A stretch of DNA of 64,000 nucleotides from JANNPJ01 sp965200525 (GTDB lineage Bacteria > Actinomycetota > Actinomycetes > Actinomycetales > Kineosporiaceae): contig OZ241368.1 of assembly GCA_965200525.1 (NCBI GenBank), positions 1,984,001 to 2,048,000 of the forward strand. Direction: 5' to 3'. The notes under the pieces are model-generated. The model was not told the origin of the DNA, did no database searches, and worked only from the letters and a program-made list of their open reading frames with translations. Of the stretch, positions 25,563-34,795 are shown in pieces. The position numbers and the translations under genes are program-made. Numbering within the stretch: position 1 is the first letter of the stretch; each line of letters opens with the position of its first letter.

Positions 25563-26857
25563 CCGGCCGCCACCCAGGGCGCCCGCGCCGGGTTGTCTCC
25601 CCGGGCGCCGCGCTGTGTCTGCTGCTGGTCCTGCCCCTGCTGCTGTGCGGATGGTTGGCCGGCCATCCGGGCGCTGGCCCAGCCTCGCCGCAACTCGTGG
25701 CGGTCACCAAGATGGCCACGACGGCCAGCCCGCCCCCGCAGCCGACACCGACGTCACGGGCGATCTGGCCGCCAACCTTCCCCACGATTCCGGCCGCCAC
25801 TCCCACCGCCACGGCCACGGCCACGGCCAGTTCACCGGCCACGGCGCCTGGCAGCGTGGCCGCCACTCCGTCCGCCTCCGCCACTGCAACGGCCAGCCCG
25901 TCCGCTGGCCCGAGTGACGGCACGGACGTGGACACGGGGCCGGGTCAGGACAAGCCGGGGTTCTTCGATGTGACCGGGCGGGTCAAGGCGGCCATCGACG
26001 GGTGGATGGCCGACCTCGTCACCAGCGCCTTGAACCCGACACTGCGGCTGCTGGGGCGGACCTTGCTGTCCACCCCGGACCTGACCGGGGATCAGCGGAT
26101 CCAGCAGTTGTGGACCGGCAGCCAGATCGCGGCGAACTCGGTGTTCGTGTTGTTCATCCTCGCCGGCGGCGCCTTGGTCATGACCGGGGAGTCCCTGAAC
26201 TCGGAGCAGACCCGGTACACGCTCAAAGAGGTGGCCCCGCGCCTGCTGGTCGCGATCGTGGCGGCGAACGTCAGCCTGCAGCTGATCGCGCCGATGATCG
26301 AGTTCGCGAACGCGTTCACCTCCGCCGTCATCGGCAACGGCCTGGACCCGGCCGCCACCGGGCAACGGCTGACCCAGATCCTCGTCCAGGCCATCGTCAG
26401 TGGCCCCATGTTCCTGCGCGTCATGGGGATCGTCACCGCTGTCCTCGCGGTGATCGTGGTCCTGTCGTACATCCTTCGGGTGACGGCCACGATCCTGCTG
26501 ATCGTCTCGGCGCCCTTGTTCCTGATGTGTCACGCCCTGGCGGTCACCAATCCCGCGGCGAGGTTCTGGTGGCGGGCCTTCGGTGGGTGCCTGGGCATCC
26601 AGCTCGGTCAGGGCATCACCTTGCTGACCGCGATGCGCCTGTTCTTCACCCCGTCCGGGTCCGCCATCTTCGGCCTGCCCGATTCGGCCGGGCTGATCAA
26701 CGTGCTGGTCGCCACCTGCATGCTCTGGATCCTCGCGCGCATCCCCTTCTGGGTCTCCAAAGCGGTGTTCAGCGGAGGCCGCTCCAGCGTCGTGGGCATC
26801 GTGCGCTCGGTCATCCTCCTGCGCGGCCTACGCACCGTCGGCATCCTGCGCCGCTGA
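25559..26857 (+). CDS. VirB6/TrbL-like T4SS membrane channel protein
   Basis: The 432-residue product begins with a signal-type helix (ALCLLLVLPLLLCGWLA), followed by a long Ala/Thr/Pro/Ser linker (about 45-125) that would extend outside the membrane. A block of about six membrane helices follows (including SVFVLFILAGGALVM, LLVAIVAANVSLQLIAPMIE, VTAVLAVIVVLSYILRV and VTATILLIVSAPLFLM). That matches TrbL/VirB6 polytopic subunits of Gram-positive conjugation machines. ATG 25559 overlaps the pilin stop. The gene ends 41 bp before a large tandem repeat array. Confidence 0.82.
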   Translation: MTGRHPGRPRRVVSPGAALCLLLVLPLLLCGWLAGHPGAGPASPQLVAVTKMATTASPPPQPTPTSRAIWPPTFPTIPAATPTATATATASSPATAPGSVAATPSASATATASPSAGPSDGTDVDTGPGQDKPGFFDVTGRVKAAIDGWMADLVTSALNPTLRLLGRTLLSTPDLTGDQRIQQLWTGSQIAANSVFVLFILAGGALVMTGESLNSEQTRYTLKEVAPRLLVAIVAANVSLQLIAPMIEFANAFTSAVIGNGLDPAATGQRLTQILVQAIVSGPMFLRVMGIVTAVLAVIVVLSYILRVTATILLIVSAPLFLMCHALAVTNPAARFWWRAFGGCLGIQLGQGITLLTAMRLFFTPSGSAIFGLPDSAGLINVLVATCMLWILARIPFWVSKAVFSGGRSSVVGIVRSVILLRGLRTVGILRR

Positions 26858-26898
26858 CCCCGTCCTCGTGGCCGCCACGATCCAGCCACCCCGTTGGC

Positions 26899-27398
26899 CA
26901 CATCCGAGGCCAACGCTACCCGCCACATCCGTGGCCAACGCTACCCGCCACATCCGTGGCCACCGCCACCCGCCACATCCGTGGCCACCGCCACCCGCCA
27001 CATCCGTGGCCACCGCCACCCGCCACATCCGTGGCCACCGCCACCCGCCACATCCGTGGCCACCGCCACCCGCCACATCCGTGGCCACCGCCACCCGCCA
27101 CATCCGTGGCCACCGCCACCCGCCACATCCGTGGCCACCGCCACCCGCCACATCCGTGGCCACCGCCACCCGCCACATCCGTGGCCACCGCCACCCGCCA
27201 CATCCGTGGCCACCGCCACCCGCCACATCCGTGGCCACCGCCACCCGCCACATCCGTGGCCACCGCCACCCGCCACATCCGTGGCCACCGCCACCCGCCA
27301 CATCCGTGGCCACCGCCACCCGCCACATCCGTGGCCACCGCCACCCGCCACATCCGTGGCCACCGCCACCCGCCACATCCGTGGCCACCGCCACCCGC
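26899..27398 (+). repeat. Array of twenty 25-bp tandem repeats between virB6 and virB4
   Basis: Units start at 26899 and every 25 bp to 27374. The first two differ at three or four positions (AACGCT in place of ACCGCC); the remaining eighteen appear identical. A degenerate partial unit follows at 27399. Each unit contains the palindrome GTGGCCAC, and at each unit boundary GCCAC-ATCC-GTGGC can form a five-pair hairpin. The period is not a multiple of three, and the array happens to be open in every frame. It fills most of the 617-bp gap between two transfer genes. There are no unique spacers, so it is not CRISPR. A cis-acting transfer site, protein-binding array or RNA-structured attenuator are the options. 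Confidence 0.95.
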
Positions 27399-27474
27399 CA
27401 CTTTCGTCTGTCGGCCTGTCAGCCACATAGGGCATGGCCCTCAGCCACATGTCACACCTCCTGGGAGATCTCGC

Positions 27475-30468
27475 ATGCTTGGTGTCTACCGCGCTTCTGC
27501 CCGCCCTTCCGGCAGTTTCCGGCACGCCGACTCCACCGAACCCGCCCGTATCCGGGTACCGGCAGATGTCGAGCGACCCGATCAGGTGATCGCGGGCCTG
27601 ACCGCCCGCCAGGCCGCGATCCTCACAGCGACCGCCGTGATGCTGTGGTTGCTGTGGCAGGCCGTCCACGCGTTCGTGCCGCCGCTGGTGTTCCTCAGCT
27701 GTGCCGCACCCGTCCTGGCCACCGGAACCGTCCTGGCCCTGGGACGACGGGACGGACTGTCCCTGGACCGGTATGCCCTGGCCGCCGTGCGCCATGCCCG
27801 CTCCGGCCACCGGCAGGTCCACGCCCCCGAAGGAGTCCTGCCCGTCCCGGGATTCGCCCACCCGCTCACGCCCAGCACGTCGAGGACACCGCCGCCCGTC
27901 CCGGCGCAGCCGGTAGCCCAAGGCATCGACCTGCATGGCGTCGTCGACCTCGGACGTGATGGCACGTCCGTGATCGGCGCGGTCGGGACCGTGAACTTCG
28001 CGCTGCGCACTCCCGCCGAACAGGAAACCCTGATCGGAGCGTTCGCGGGCTGGCTGAACTCGCTGCCCGGCCCGGTGCAGATCCTGATCCGCGCCGACCG
28101 AGCCGACCTCACCCCGGCGATCACCGCTCTACGCCGCGATGCCCCCGCCTTGCCGCACCCCGCGCTTGAGGCGGCGGCCGGCCAGCACGCGGACTTTCTC
28201 ACCGGCCTCGCCGCCACGAGAAACCTGCTGCACCGGCAGGTGCTGCTCACCCACCACCACCCGCACCCGGCAGCCGGTCCGGCGAAGCCCTCCACCAGTG
28301 CCACCTCCGGACACCCAGGCACGGGCGGGCGCAGCTGGCTGGCGATCCGGTCACCGCGGACCTCAGATCGGTCCCGGACGACGGCCGCACCCGGGCGAGC
28401 CGAAGCGGCCGGTCGTGGGTTGCACCGGCGGGCCGAGGACGCTGCCCGGATGCTCGCGGGCGCCGACGTCGCCGTGACCGCTCTCGACGGACCGACCGCC
28501 AGCGCCCTGCTGGCCGCTTCCTGCAGCCCCAGCAGCACGGCCGGTACCTCCCTGCCGGGTGGGTTTTCGTCCCCATCGGCCGCCGCTCCCGCCGTCCCCA
28601 TCTTCGATGGTCCCGCCGAGGGCACCGCTGGGTTCACGCCCGCTTGGCTGCACCTGAGTGCTCAGAGCGCGCAGGTGGCCGGCGAGCACGTCGCGACGCT
28701 CGCGGTCACCGGGTACCCATCCGAGGTGGCACCCGGGTGGCTGGAACCGGTCCTGACCTATCCCGGGCGCCTCGATGTGGCCCTGCACATCGAGCCGGTG
28801 CCACCGCCGGTAGCCGCCGACCGGCTGCGCAAGCAACGTGCCCGCCTCGAATCCACCCGCCGCCTGTCCGATTCCAAAGGCCGCCTGCAGGACCCCGAAC
28901 TCGACGCGGCTGCGGACGATGCGACCGACTTGGCCTACGCCGTTGCCCGGGGGCAGACCCGTCTGTTCAAGGTCGGTATCTACCTCACCGTCCACGCCGC
29001 CACCCAGGCCGCGCTGGCCGACTGTGTTGCCCGGGTGCGAGCGCTGGGTGAGTCGCTGCTGCTGCGCACCGAGCCCGCGACGTGGCGGCCCCTCCAGGGC
29101 TGGGTCACCACCCTCCCGCTCGGGGTGGACGCGCTGAAACTGCGCCGCACCCTCGACACCAGTGCCCTGGCCGCCGCGTTCCCGTTCACCAGCCCCGACC
29201 TTCCCGCCGCCGACCCCGTTCACCCCGGTCGCCTGTCCGGCGTCCTGTACGGGGTGAACGCCACCAGCCCCGGCCTCGTTGTCTGGGACCGGTGGGCGCA
29301 GGACAACCACAACACCGTTGTCCTGGCCCGCTCCGGCGCCGGCAAGAGCTACTTCACAAAACTCGACGTCCTGCGCTCCCTGTATACCGGCGTTCAGGTC
29401 GCGGTCATTGACCCGGAGAACGAGTACACCGCCTTGGCCGCCGAGGTCGGAGGCACCGTTCTACCTCTCGGCCGGCCCGGGGTGCGGCTCAATCCGCTCG
29501 ACATCCCCCAGCCCCTCACCCCCTCCGCCGCGATGGGGGCGAACGTCGGGGACGGGCTGACCCGGCGGGTGCTGTTCGCGCACACGTTCCTGGACGTCGC
29601 GCTCTGCGGCCTGGACCCCGGCGAGCGTGCCGCCCTCGACCGGGCGGTGATGGGTGCCTACCAGCAGGTCGGCATCACCACCGACCCGCGCACCTGGGCC
29701 CGCCCCGCGCCACTGCTGGGCGACGTCGCCGCCCACCTGGCCGCTACGCAGGATCCGGGCACGGTGGAGGCCGCGCACCGGCTCGCGTCGCGGATGGCGC
29801 CGTTCGTGACCGGCTCCTGGTCGGGTCTGTTCAACGGTCCGACGACGGTGCGCCCGGACGGGCACCTGGTGGTGTTCTGCCTCAAAGACCTGCCCGACGA
29901 GCTGAAAACCCTCGCCACCCTGCTGACGTTGGATGCGATCTGGCAGAAGGTCTCCGACCCCAGCGTCCCGGCCGCCGCCCGCAGGCGGCGCCTGGTGGTC
30001 GTCGATGAGGCGTGGCTGCTGATGCGCGACCCGGCCGGGGCCTCGTTCCTGTTCCGGATGGCCAAGGCCGCCCGGAAATACGCCACCGGCCTCACGGTGA
30101 TCACCCAGGACGCCGCCGACCTGCTCGGCACCGACCTCGGTCAAGCTGTCGTCGCCAATGCCGCCACGCAGGTGCTGATGCGCCAGGCGCCGCAGGCCAT
30201 CGACGTCATCGCCGAGGCGTTCGGGCTGTCCGCCGGGGAACGGCAGATCCTGCTCACCGCATCGCAAGGCCGCGGGCTTTTGCTGGCCGGCGGCTCTGAC
30301 CGAGTTGCCTTCCAGAGCATCGCCAGCCCCGGCGAGGACGCCCTGGCCAACTCGACACCGCAGTCCGTGACCAGCCATGCCGACCCGCTCAGTCAGGCCG
30401 GCATCCGCCGGGCGAGCGTGCTGGGCGACCCGGACGACCCGTATGCCGTGGCCGAGGAGTTCGCGTGA
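27475..30468 (+). CDS. virB4: PrgI-VirB4 fusion, conjugation ATPase
   Basis: The 997-residue product has an N-terminal PrgI-like part (RIRVPADVERPDQVIAGLTA and two membrane helices about 45-85), a variable linker, and a C-terminal VirB4/TraE-type ATPase. Walker A is ARSGAGKS at 618-625; Walker B is LVVVDEAW with Asp844 and Glu845; motifs YIDPENEY-like (AVIDPENEYTALA) and VITQDAADLL follow. VirB4 powers pilus and channel assembly in T4SS. ATG 27475 is preceded by GGGAGA seven bases away, and long open sequence upstream of it comes from the tandem repeat array. Its stop overlaps the next start (GTGA). Confidence 0.93.
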   Translation: MLGVYRASARPSGSFRHADSTEPARIRVPADVERPDQVIAGLTARQAAILTATAVMLWLLWQAVHAFVPPLVFLSCAAPVLATGTVLALGRRDGLSLDRYALAAVRHARSGHRQVHAPEGVLPVPGFAHPLTPSTSRTPPPVPAQPVAQGIDLHGVVDLGRDGTSVIGAVGTVNFALRTPAEQETLIGAFAGWLNSLPGPVQILIRADRADLTPAITALRRDAPALPHPALEAAAGQHADFLTGLAATRNLLHRQVLLTHHHPHPAAGPAKPSTSATSGHPGTGGRSWLAIRSPRTSDRSRTTAAPGRAEAAGRGLHRRAEDAARMLAGADVAVTALDGPTASALLAASCSPSSTAGTSLPGGFSSPSAAAPAVPIFDGPAEGTAGFTPAWLHLSAQSAQVAGEHVATLAVTGYPSEVAPGWLEPVLTYPGRLDVALHIEPVPPPVAADRLRKQRARLESTRRLSDSKGRLQDPELDAAADDATDLAYAVARGQTRLFKVGIYLTVHAATQAALADCVARVRALGESLLLRTEPATWRPLQGWVTTLPLGVDALKLRRTLDTSALAAAFPFTSPDLPAADPVHPGRLSGVLYGVNATSPGLVVWDRWAQDNHNTVVLARSGAGKSYFTKLDVLRSLYTGVQVAVIDPENEYTALAAEVGGTVLPLGRPGVRLNPLDIPQPLTPSAAMGANVGDGLTRRVLFAHTFLDVALCGLDPGERAALDRAVMGAYQQVGITTDPRTWARPAPLLGDVAAHLAATQDPGTVEAAHRLASRMAPFVTGSWSGLFNGPTTVRPDGHLVVFCLKDLPDELKTLATLLTLDAIWQKVSDPSVPAAARRRRLVVVDEAWLLMRDPAGASFLFRMAKAARKYATGLTVITQDAADLLGTDLGQAVVANAATQVLMRQAPQAIDVIAEAFGLSAGERQILLTASQGRGLLLAGGSDRVAFQSIASPGEDALANSTPQSVTSHADPLSQAGIRRASVLGDPDDPYAVAEEFA

Positions 30469-33419
30469 GGGCCGACCCCACCGGGTTGAACCCGGCCGGG
30501 ACCAGCGGCGGCGGGGCGACGGGGCTGCTGGAACGGTTTCTCGAGCACCCCGACATCCTCACCACCGACCTGCCGTCCGCCGTCCTGCACGCCGTGGCCG
30601 GCTGGGCGCCGACGGTCGGATCGATCTGCGTGATCGTCTTCAGCTTCGCCTGGGTGGTGCGCGCGGTGCGGCGTCGCCGGCAGCTGGGGCGCTGGTGGGC
30701 GGATGCCCGCCTGGTCACGATCACCCCGCCACCGGAGGTCGAAGAGGCGGGCGGGGCCGCGTTCTGGGGCAACCTCATCGGGTTGATGCGCCCACCGCTG
30801 CGGCGGTTGCTGGAAGGTCAGCCGCATCTGGCGTTCGAGTACACCTGGACCAGTGCCGGGGCTCGCATCCAGGTGTGGGTACCCGGCGTCATCCCCCCGG
30901 GCCTCATCGAGCGGGCCGTCGAAGCCGCCTGGCCCGGTGCCCACACCCGCACCGCGCCGCTCAGCCATCCCGAGTTCGCCGACGACCTGTCAGCCGAGAC
31001 GGCACCAGTCGAGCCGGACCCGGTGCCCCTGGGCGGGGTGAGCACGGGTGGAGTGCTGCGGCTGGCGCGTACTGAGGTGCTGCCGCTGGCCACCGGTCAT
31101 GACGCCGACCCGCTGCGGGCGGTGTTCGGGGCCGCCACCGGTCTGGGGCCGGGGCAGTTCGCGTGCGTGCAGATCCTCGCCCGCCCCGTCACCGGCGCCC
31201 GGCTTCGCCGCGCCCGCCGCGCGATGCGGCGCCTGCGCGCCGGGCAGTCCGCCAAACCCGTAACCCGGCTCCTGGACCTGATCACCCCCGGACCTTCACG
31301 CACGACGTCGCGCCCGACCCGGGCTCCGGCCGACCCCGAGTTGTCCGCGCAAGTGCGGGCAGCGCTGACCAAGTCCGCCGAACCGGCCTGGGAAACCCAG
31401 CTCCGCTACGCCCTCACCGCCCTGCCCCCGCACGCGCCCACGACGCGAGGCGAGCGCCGCCGGGTCACCCAGCAGCTCATGCCGAACCTGCGCGGGCACG
31501 CCCACGCCCTGGCCTCCGCGTTCGCGCTCTACTCCGGCCGCAACTTCTTCACCCGCACCCGGCTGCGCCACCCCGCCGTCGCGCTGGCGATAAGGGAGTT
31601 TCGCGGCGGGGATCTGCTGTCGGTCACGGAACTGGCTGCCCTGGGCCACCTTCCCCTCGACGCGGCCACCCCCGGCCTGGCCCGCGCCGGCGCCCGCGCC
31701 GTCGCCCCACCACCCGGGATCGCCCTCACACCCAGCCCCCGGCCCCGACCTGCTCCCGCTCCCGCTCCAGCTCCTGGACGCAGTGATCACCTCGCCGGCC
31801 TGGACCCGACGCAGAACGAGTCCACGTCCTCAGAACAGCACGGTCCGGGACCGGCCGACGATCCGCAGACGGAACAGGCTGCCGCCGAGCTGGACCCGAT
31901 CACCGCGCCCCTTCCCGGAGAAGCGGAGGCCGGTGAACCGGTGGCCGCCGAGGACCGAGCACGCCCGCCGGCCGGCGACGCCGGCGCCGGCACCCCGGTC
32001 CCCGCCTCGGTGACCGAGGCGAGGCGCGAGCGGGCGATGAAGGTGCTGGGCGACACCGACATCGGGCCCCGCCGTCAGGTGAGCATCACCGTCGCCGACT
32101 CCCGCCACCACGTGCACGTCATCGGCGCCACCGGGTCCGGCAAGTCGACCCTCATGATCCACATGATCCTCTCCGACATCGCCGCAGGCAGGGGTGTCCT
32201 GGTCATCGACCCCAAAGGCGACCTCGTCCTCGACCTGCTCGACCGCATCCCCGAACGAGCAGCCAAGCGCCTGGTCCTCATCGACCCCGACGACGCCGCC
32301 CCACCGCCGTGCCTGAACCCGCTGGACCTGGCGCCGGGCGCGGACCTGGACAACGCCGTCGACAACCTCGTCGGGATCTTCCGGCGGATCTTCTCCGGCT
32401 TCTGGGGGCCCCGCACCGACGACATCCTGCGCGCCGCCAGCCTCACCCTCCTGCGCACCCCGCACCAGCCGGGCGCCTACCAGGGCAGCGGCGGGCGGTC
32501 CTCCTTGTCGGTGCCGACGCTGATCGACATCCCCCGCCTCCTGGATGACGACACCTACCGCCAGCAGCTCACCGCCCAGATCAGCGACGAAGTCCTCGCC
32601 GGGTTCTGGGGCTGGTACGACCACCTCACCGACGGCATGAAAGCCACCACCGTGGGGCCCGTCCTCAACAAGTTGCGCGCCTTCCTCCTGCGCTCGTTCG
32701 TCCGTGACGCCATCGCCGCCGGCCCCGCCACCCTCGACATGACAGGAGTCCTCAACGGCGGCATCGGTCTGGTCCGTCTGCCCAAAGGCGTCCTCGGAGA
32801 AGAAACCTCCCGCCTGCTCGGGTCCTTCGTCGTCGCCCGCGCCTGGCAGGCCGCCTCCGCCCGCGCCCGGGCCGGCACCCCCCGCATCGACGCCGGCCTG
32901 TACATCGACGAGGCGCACAACTTCCTCACCCTGCCGTACCCGATCGAGGACATGCTCGCCGAAGCCCGCGGCTACCGCCTGTCCATGGTCCTCGCTCACC
33001 AGAACCTCGCCCAACTCCCCAAAGAACTGCGCGAAGGCATCTCCGCGAACGCCCGCAACAAGATCTTCTTCAACGCCTCCCCCGAAGACTCCCGCGACCT
33101 GGAACGCCACACCGCCCCGACCCTGCGCACCCACGACCTGTCCCACCTGGGCGCCTTCCAGGCCGCCGCCCGCCTCGTCGTCGGCTCCGGCGACACCCCC
33201 GCCTTCACCCTGCGCACCCGCCCCCTGCCACCAGCCGTGCCCGGCCGCGCGCAGTATCTGCGCGCCCACCTCACGGCCACGGCCCGGCCCGGGCTCCTCG
33301 CCGCCCGGCGCGAACCTGTCGCTCGCCCGCAGACCGTCACCCGGCTCCGGACCGACCCGCGCCTGCAGTTTCAGCCCAGCACCCCCACGCCCGCCGACCT
33401 GGATGGAGACCCCGCATGA
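30465..33419 (+). CDS. VirD4/TraG-like conjugative coupling ATPase
   Basis: The 984-residue product has one N-terminal membrane helix (about 44-64), a long Pro-rich linker (about 430-510) and an AAA-like motor. Walker A is GATGSGKS at 554-561, the following strand ends VLVIDPKGDL, Walker B is GLYIDEAH with Asp815, and the sensor region is SMVLAHQNLAQLP. The combination of IDPKGD, FFNASPEDSRDLER and an HQNL sensor is that of TraD/TraG-type type IV secretion coupling proteins of actinobacterial elements. It would bring the processed DNA to the channel. Both ends are coupled by 4-base overlaps to virB4 and to the Replic_Relax gene. Confidence 0.92.
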   Translation: MRADPTGLNPAGTSGGGATGLLERFLEHPDILTTDLPSAVLHAVAGWAPTVGSICVIVFSFAWVVRAVRRRRQLGRWWADARLVTITPPPEVEEAGGAAFWGNLIGLMRPPLRRLLEGQPHLAFEYTWTSAGARIQVWVPGVIPPGLIERAVEAAWPGAHTRTAPLSHPEFADDLSAETAPVEPDPVPLGGVSTGGVLRLARTEVLPLATGHDADPLRAVFGAATGLGPGQFACVQILARPVTGARLRRARRAMRRLRAGQSAKPVTRLLDLITPGPSRTTSRPTRAPADPELSAQVRAALTKSAEPAWETQLRYALTALPPHAPTTRGERRRVTQQLMPNLRGHAHALASAFALYSGRNFFTRTRLRHPAVALAIREFRGGDLLSVTELAALGHLPLDAATPGLARAGARAVAPPPGIALTPSPRPRPAPAPAPAPGRSDHLAGLDPTQNESTSSEQHGPGPADDPQTEQAAAELDPITAPLPGEAEAGEPVAAEDRARPPAGDAGAGTPVPASVTEARRERAMKVLGDTDIGPRRQVSITVADSRHHVHVIGATGSGKSTLMIHMILSDIAAGRGVLVIDPKGDLVLDLLDRIPERAAKRLVLIDPDDAAPPPCLNPLDLAPGADLDNAVDNLVGIFRRIFSGFWGPRTDDILRAASLTLLRTPHQPGAYQGSGGRSSLSVPTLIDIPRLLDDDTYRQQLTAQISDEVLAGFWGWYDHLTDGMKATTVGPVLNKLRAFLLRSFVRDAIAAGPATLDMTGVLNGGIGLVRLPKGVLGEETSRLLGSFVVARAWQAASARARAGTPRIDAGLYIDEAHNFLTLPYPIEDMLAEARGYRLSMVLAHQNLAQLPKELREGISANARNKIFFNASPEDSRDLERHTAPTLRTHDLSHLGAFQAAARLVVGSGDTPAFTLRTRPLPPAVPGRAQYLRAHLTATARPGLLAARREPVARPQTVTRLRTDPRLQFQPSTPTPADLDGDPA

Positions 33420-34795
33420 ACCCCACCACCCCCACCGACGGCACCCGCGCGGGCACGGCCCGCCCCGGTGCGCCCGCACCGTCCAGCGCTCCGACGATCG
33501 CCGACCTGGCGAGCGAGGTACCCGCCTACCGGGCTCGGCTGGCCAGCGACCCCGCCCGCCAGCCCCGTGCCCGCCGCGACAGCGACCACCCGGCCGGGCC
33601 GCGCCCGGTGCCGCCGCCCGCACACACGCCCGGCCGCACCCCGCACCCCGCACCCGTCCCGGCCAGCGGGCAGGGACTGCTGCGCCTGGCCGTGCACCGC
33701 CTGACCGGACGCGACCAGTGGCTGCTGCGCATGCTGCTGGAGCACCGGGTCCTGACCAGCGAGCAGATCACCCAGCTCGCGTTCGGCGCACACCGCAAGG
33801 CCACGGCCCGGCTGGCCGTGCTGCACCAGCTCGGGCTCCTGGACCGGTTCCGGCCCTACACCCCGCGCGGATCGGCGCCCCTGCACTACCTGCTGGCGCC
33901 CACTGGTGCCGACGTCCTGGCCGCCACCACGAACACCACCGTGGCCGCCCTCGGCTACCGACCCGAACGCCTCGCCCGCCTGGCCGTGTCGCTGCAACTG
34001 GCCCACGACGTCGGCGCCAACGGCGTCTTCACCGCCCTCGCCGCCCACGCCCGCACCACCTCCGCCACCCAGCTGCGGGTCTGGTGGTCGGCCCGGCGCT
34101 GCCTCACCACCTGGGACGGTCTCATCCGTCCCGACGGATACGGCCGCTGGAAGGCCCCCATGCCGGCCGCGCCGCCCACCGGCAGCTCGACGCTCGTCGA
34201 GGTCCCGGTGGAGGTGGACTTCTTCCTCGAGTACGACACCGGCACCGAGAACCTCGCCCGCCTGACCCGCAAGCTCGACGGCTACGCCCGCCTGGCCGCC
34301 GCCTCCGGACTGCCGACCCTGATCCTCTTCTGGCTGCCCAACTTCACCCGCGAACTCCACCTCCACCAGGCCATCGCGGCCTGGCAGCAGGCTCGCCGGG
34401 GCCAGCCGCCGCTGCCGATCGCGACCGCCGTCCCCTACGCCCCTGTTCCGTCGGGCGAGACTCGTCCGGCGGCCCCGCGCTCGGCCGGGCCGGCCGGCCG
34501 GGTGTGGCTGCCGGTGAGCGCCACCGCCTCGCCGGGCGATCGCCTGCCCCGCGATCGGCGGGTCCATCTGGCCGAGCTGGCTGTCTTTCAGCACGCCCAC
34601 CTCAGCTCGCCGGCCGGCTCGACCCGGACAGCGCACGAGGCGAACTCGGGCGCCATCGAGACGACCAGTCCCGAGGCGTCGGTCGACGTGCCGATGACCG
34701 AGGTGGGGCAGGTGGCACCGAGCCCGTACCCGCCCGCCATGCCTCCCGTCCTGGCCTCGCCCGATGACATCAGCGAGCGGCGTCCGCGTGGGTGA
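33416..34795 (+). CDS. Replication-relaxation family protein (Replic_Relax)
   Basis: The 459-residue product has a disordered Pro-rich start, a winged helix about 90-170 (RDQWLLRMLLEHRVLTSEQI, then LGLLDRFRP) and a C-terminal alpha/beta half with VEVDFFLEYDTGTENLARL and GLPTLILFWLP. This is the layout of the Replic_Relax family (winged helix plus restriction endonuclease-like fold), found next to coupling ATPases in Actinobacteria and thought to act in replication initiation or DNA processing. ATG 33416 overlaps the coupling ATPase stop. As the TrwC-type relaxase in this window is broken, it is the best remaining candidate for a DNA-processing factor (inference). Confidence 0.82.
   Translation: MNPTTPTDGTRAGTARPGAPAPSSAPTIADLASEVPAYRARLASDPARQPRARRDSDHPAGPRPVPPPAHTPGRTPHPAPVPASGQGLLRLAVHRLTGRDQWLLRMLLEHRVLTSEQITQLAFGAHRKATARLAVLHQLGLLDRFRPYTPRGSAPLHYLLAPTGADVLAATTNTTVAALGYRPERLARLAVSLQLAHDVGANGVFTALAAHARTTSATQLRVWWSARRCLTTWDGLIRPDGYGRWKAPMPAAPPTGSSTLVEVPVEVDFFLEYDTGTENLARLTRKLDGYARLAAASGLPTLILFWLPNFTRELHLHQAIAAWQQARRGQPPLPIATAVPYAPVPSGETRPAAPRSAGPAGRVWLPVSATASPGDRLPRDRRVHLAELAVFQHAHLSSPAGSTRTAHEANSGAIETTSPEASVDVPMTEVGQVAPSPYPPAMPPVLASPDDISERRPRG

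Noticed and set aside
26899..27398. CRISPR array
   Set aside because: Units are contiguous with no unique spacers, and no cas genes are present in the window.
26828..27430. Repetitive His/Pro-rich or Gly-rich proteins encoded by the tandem array on either strand
   Set aside because: The period of 25 is not a multiple of three and there is no ribosome site. The reading follows from lack of stops in a repeat, not from selection for coding.
26002..30468. A continuous plus-strand reading of about 1490 codons crossing the tandem array into the virB4 region
   Set aside because: The upstream part overlaps the VirB6 gene in another frame and reads like a shadow. The array is open in every frame because of its 25-bp period. 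The real virB4 starts at 27475 with its own ribosome site.
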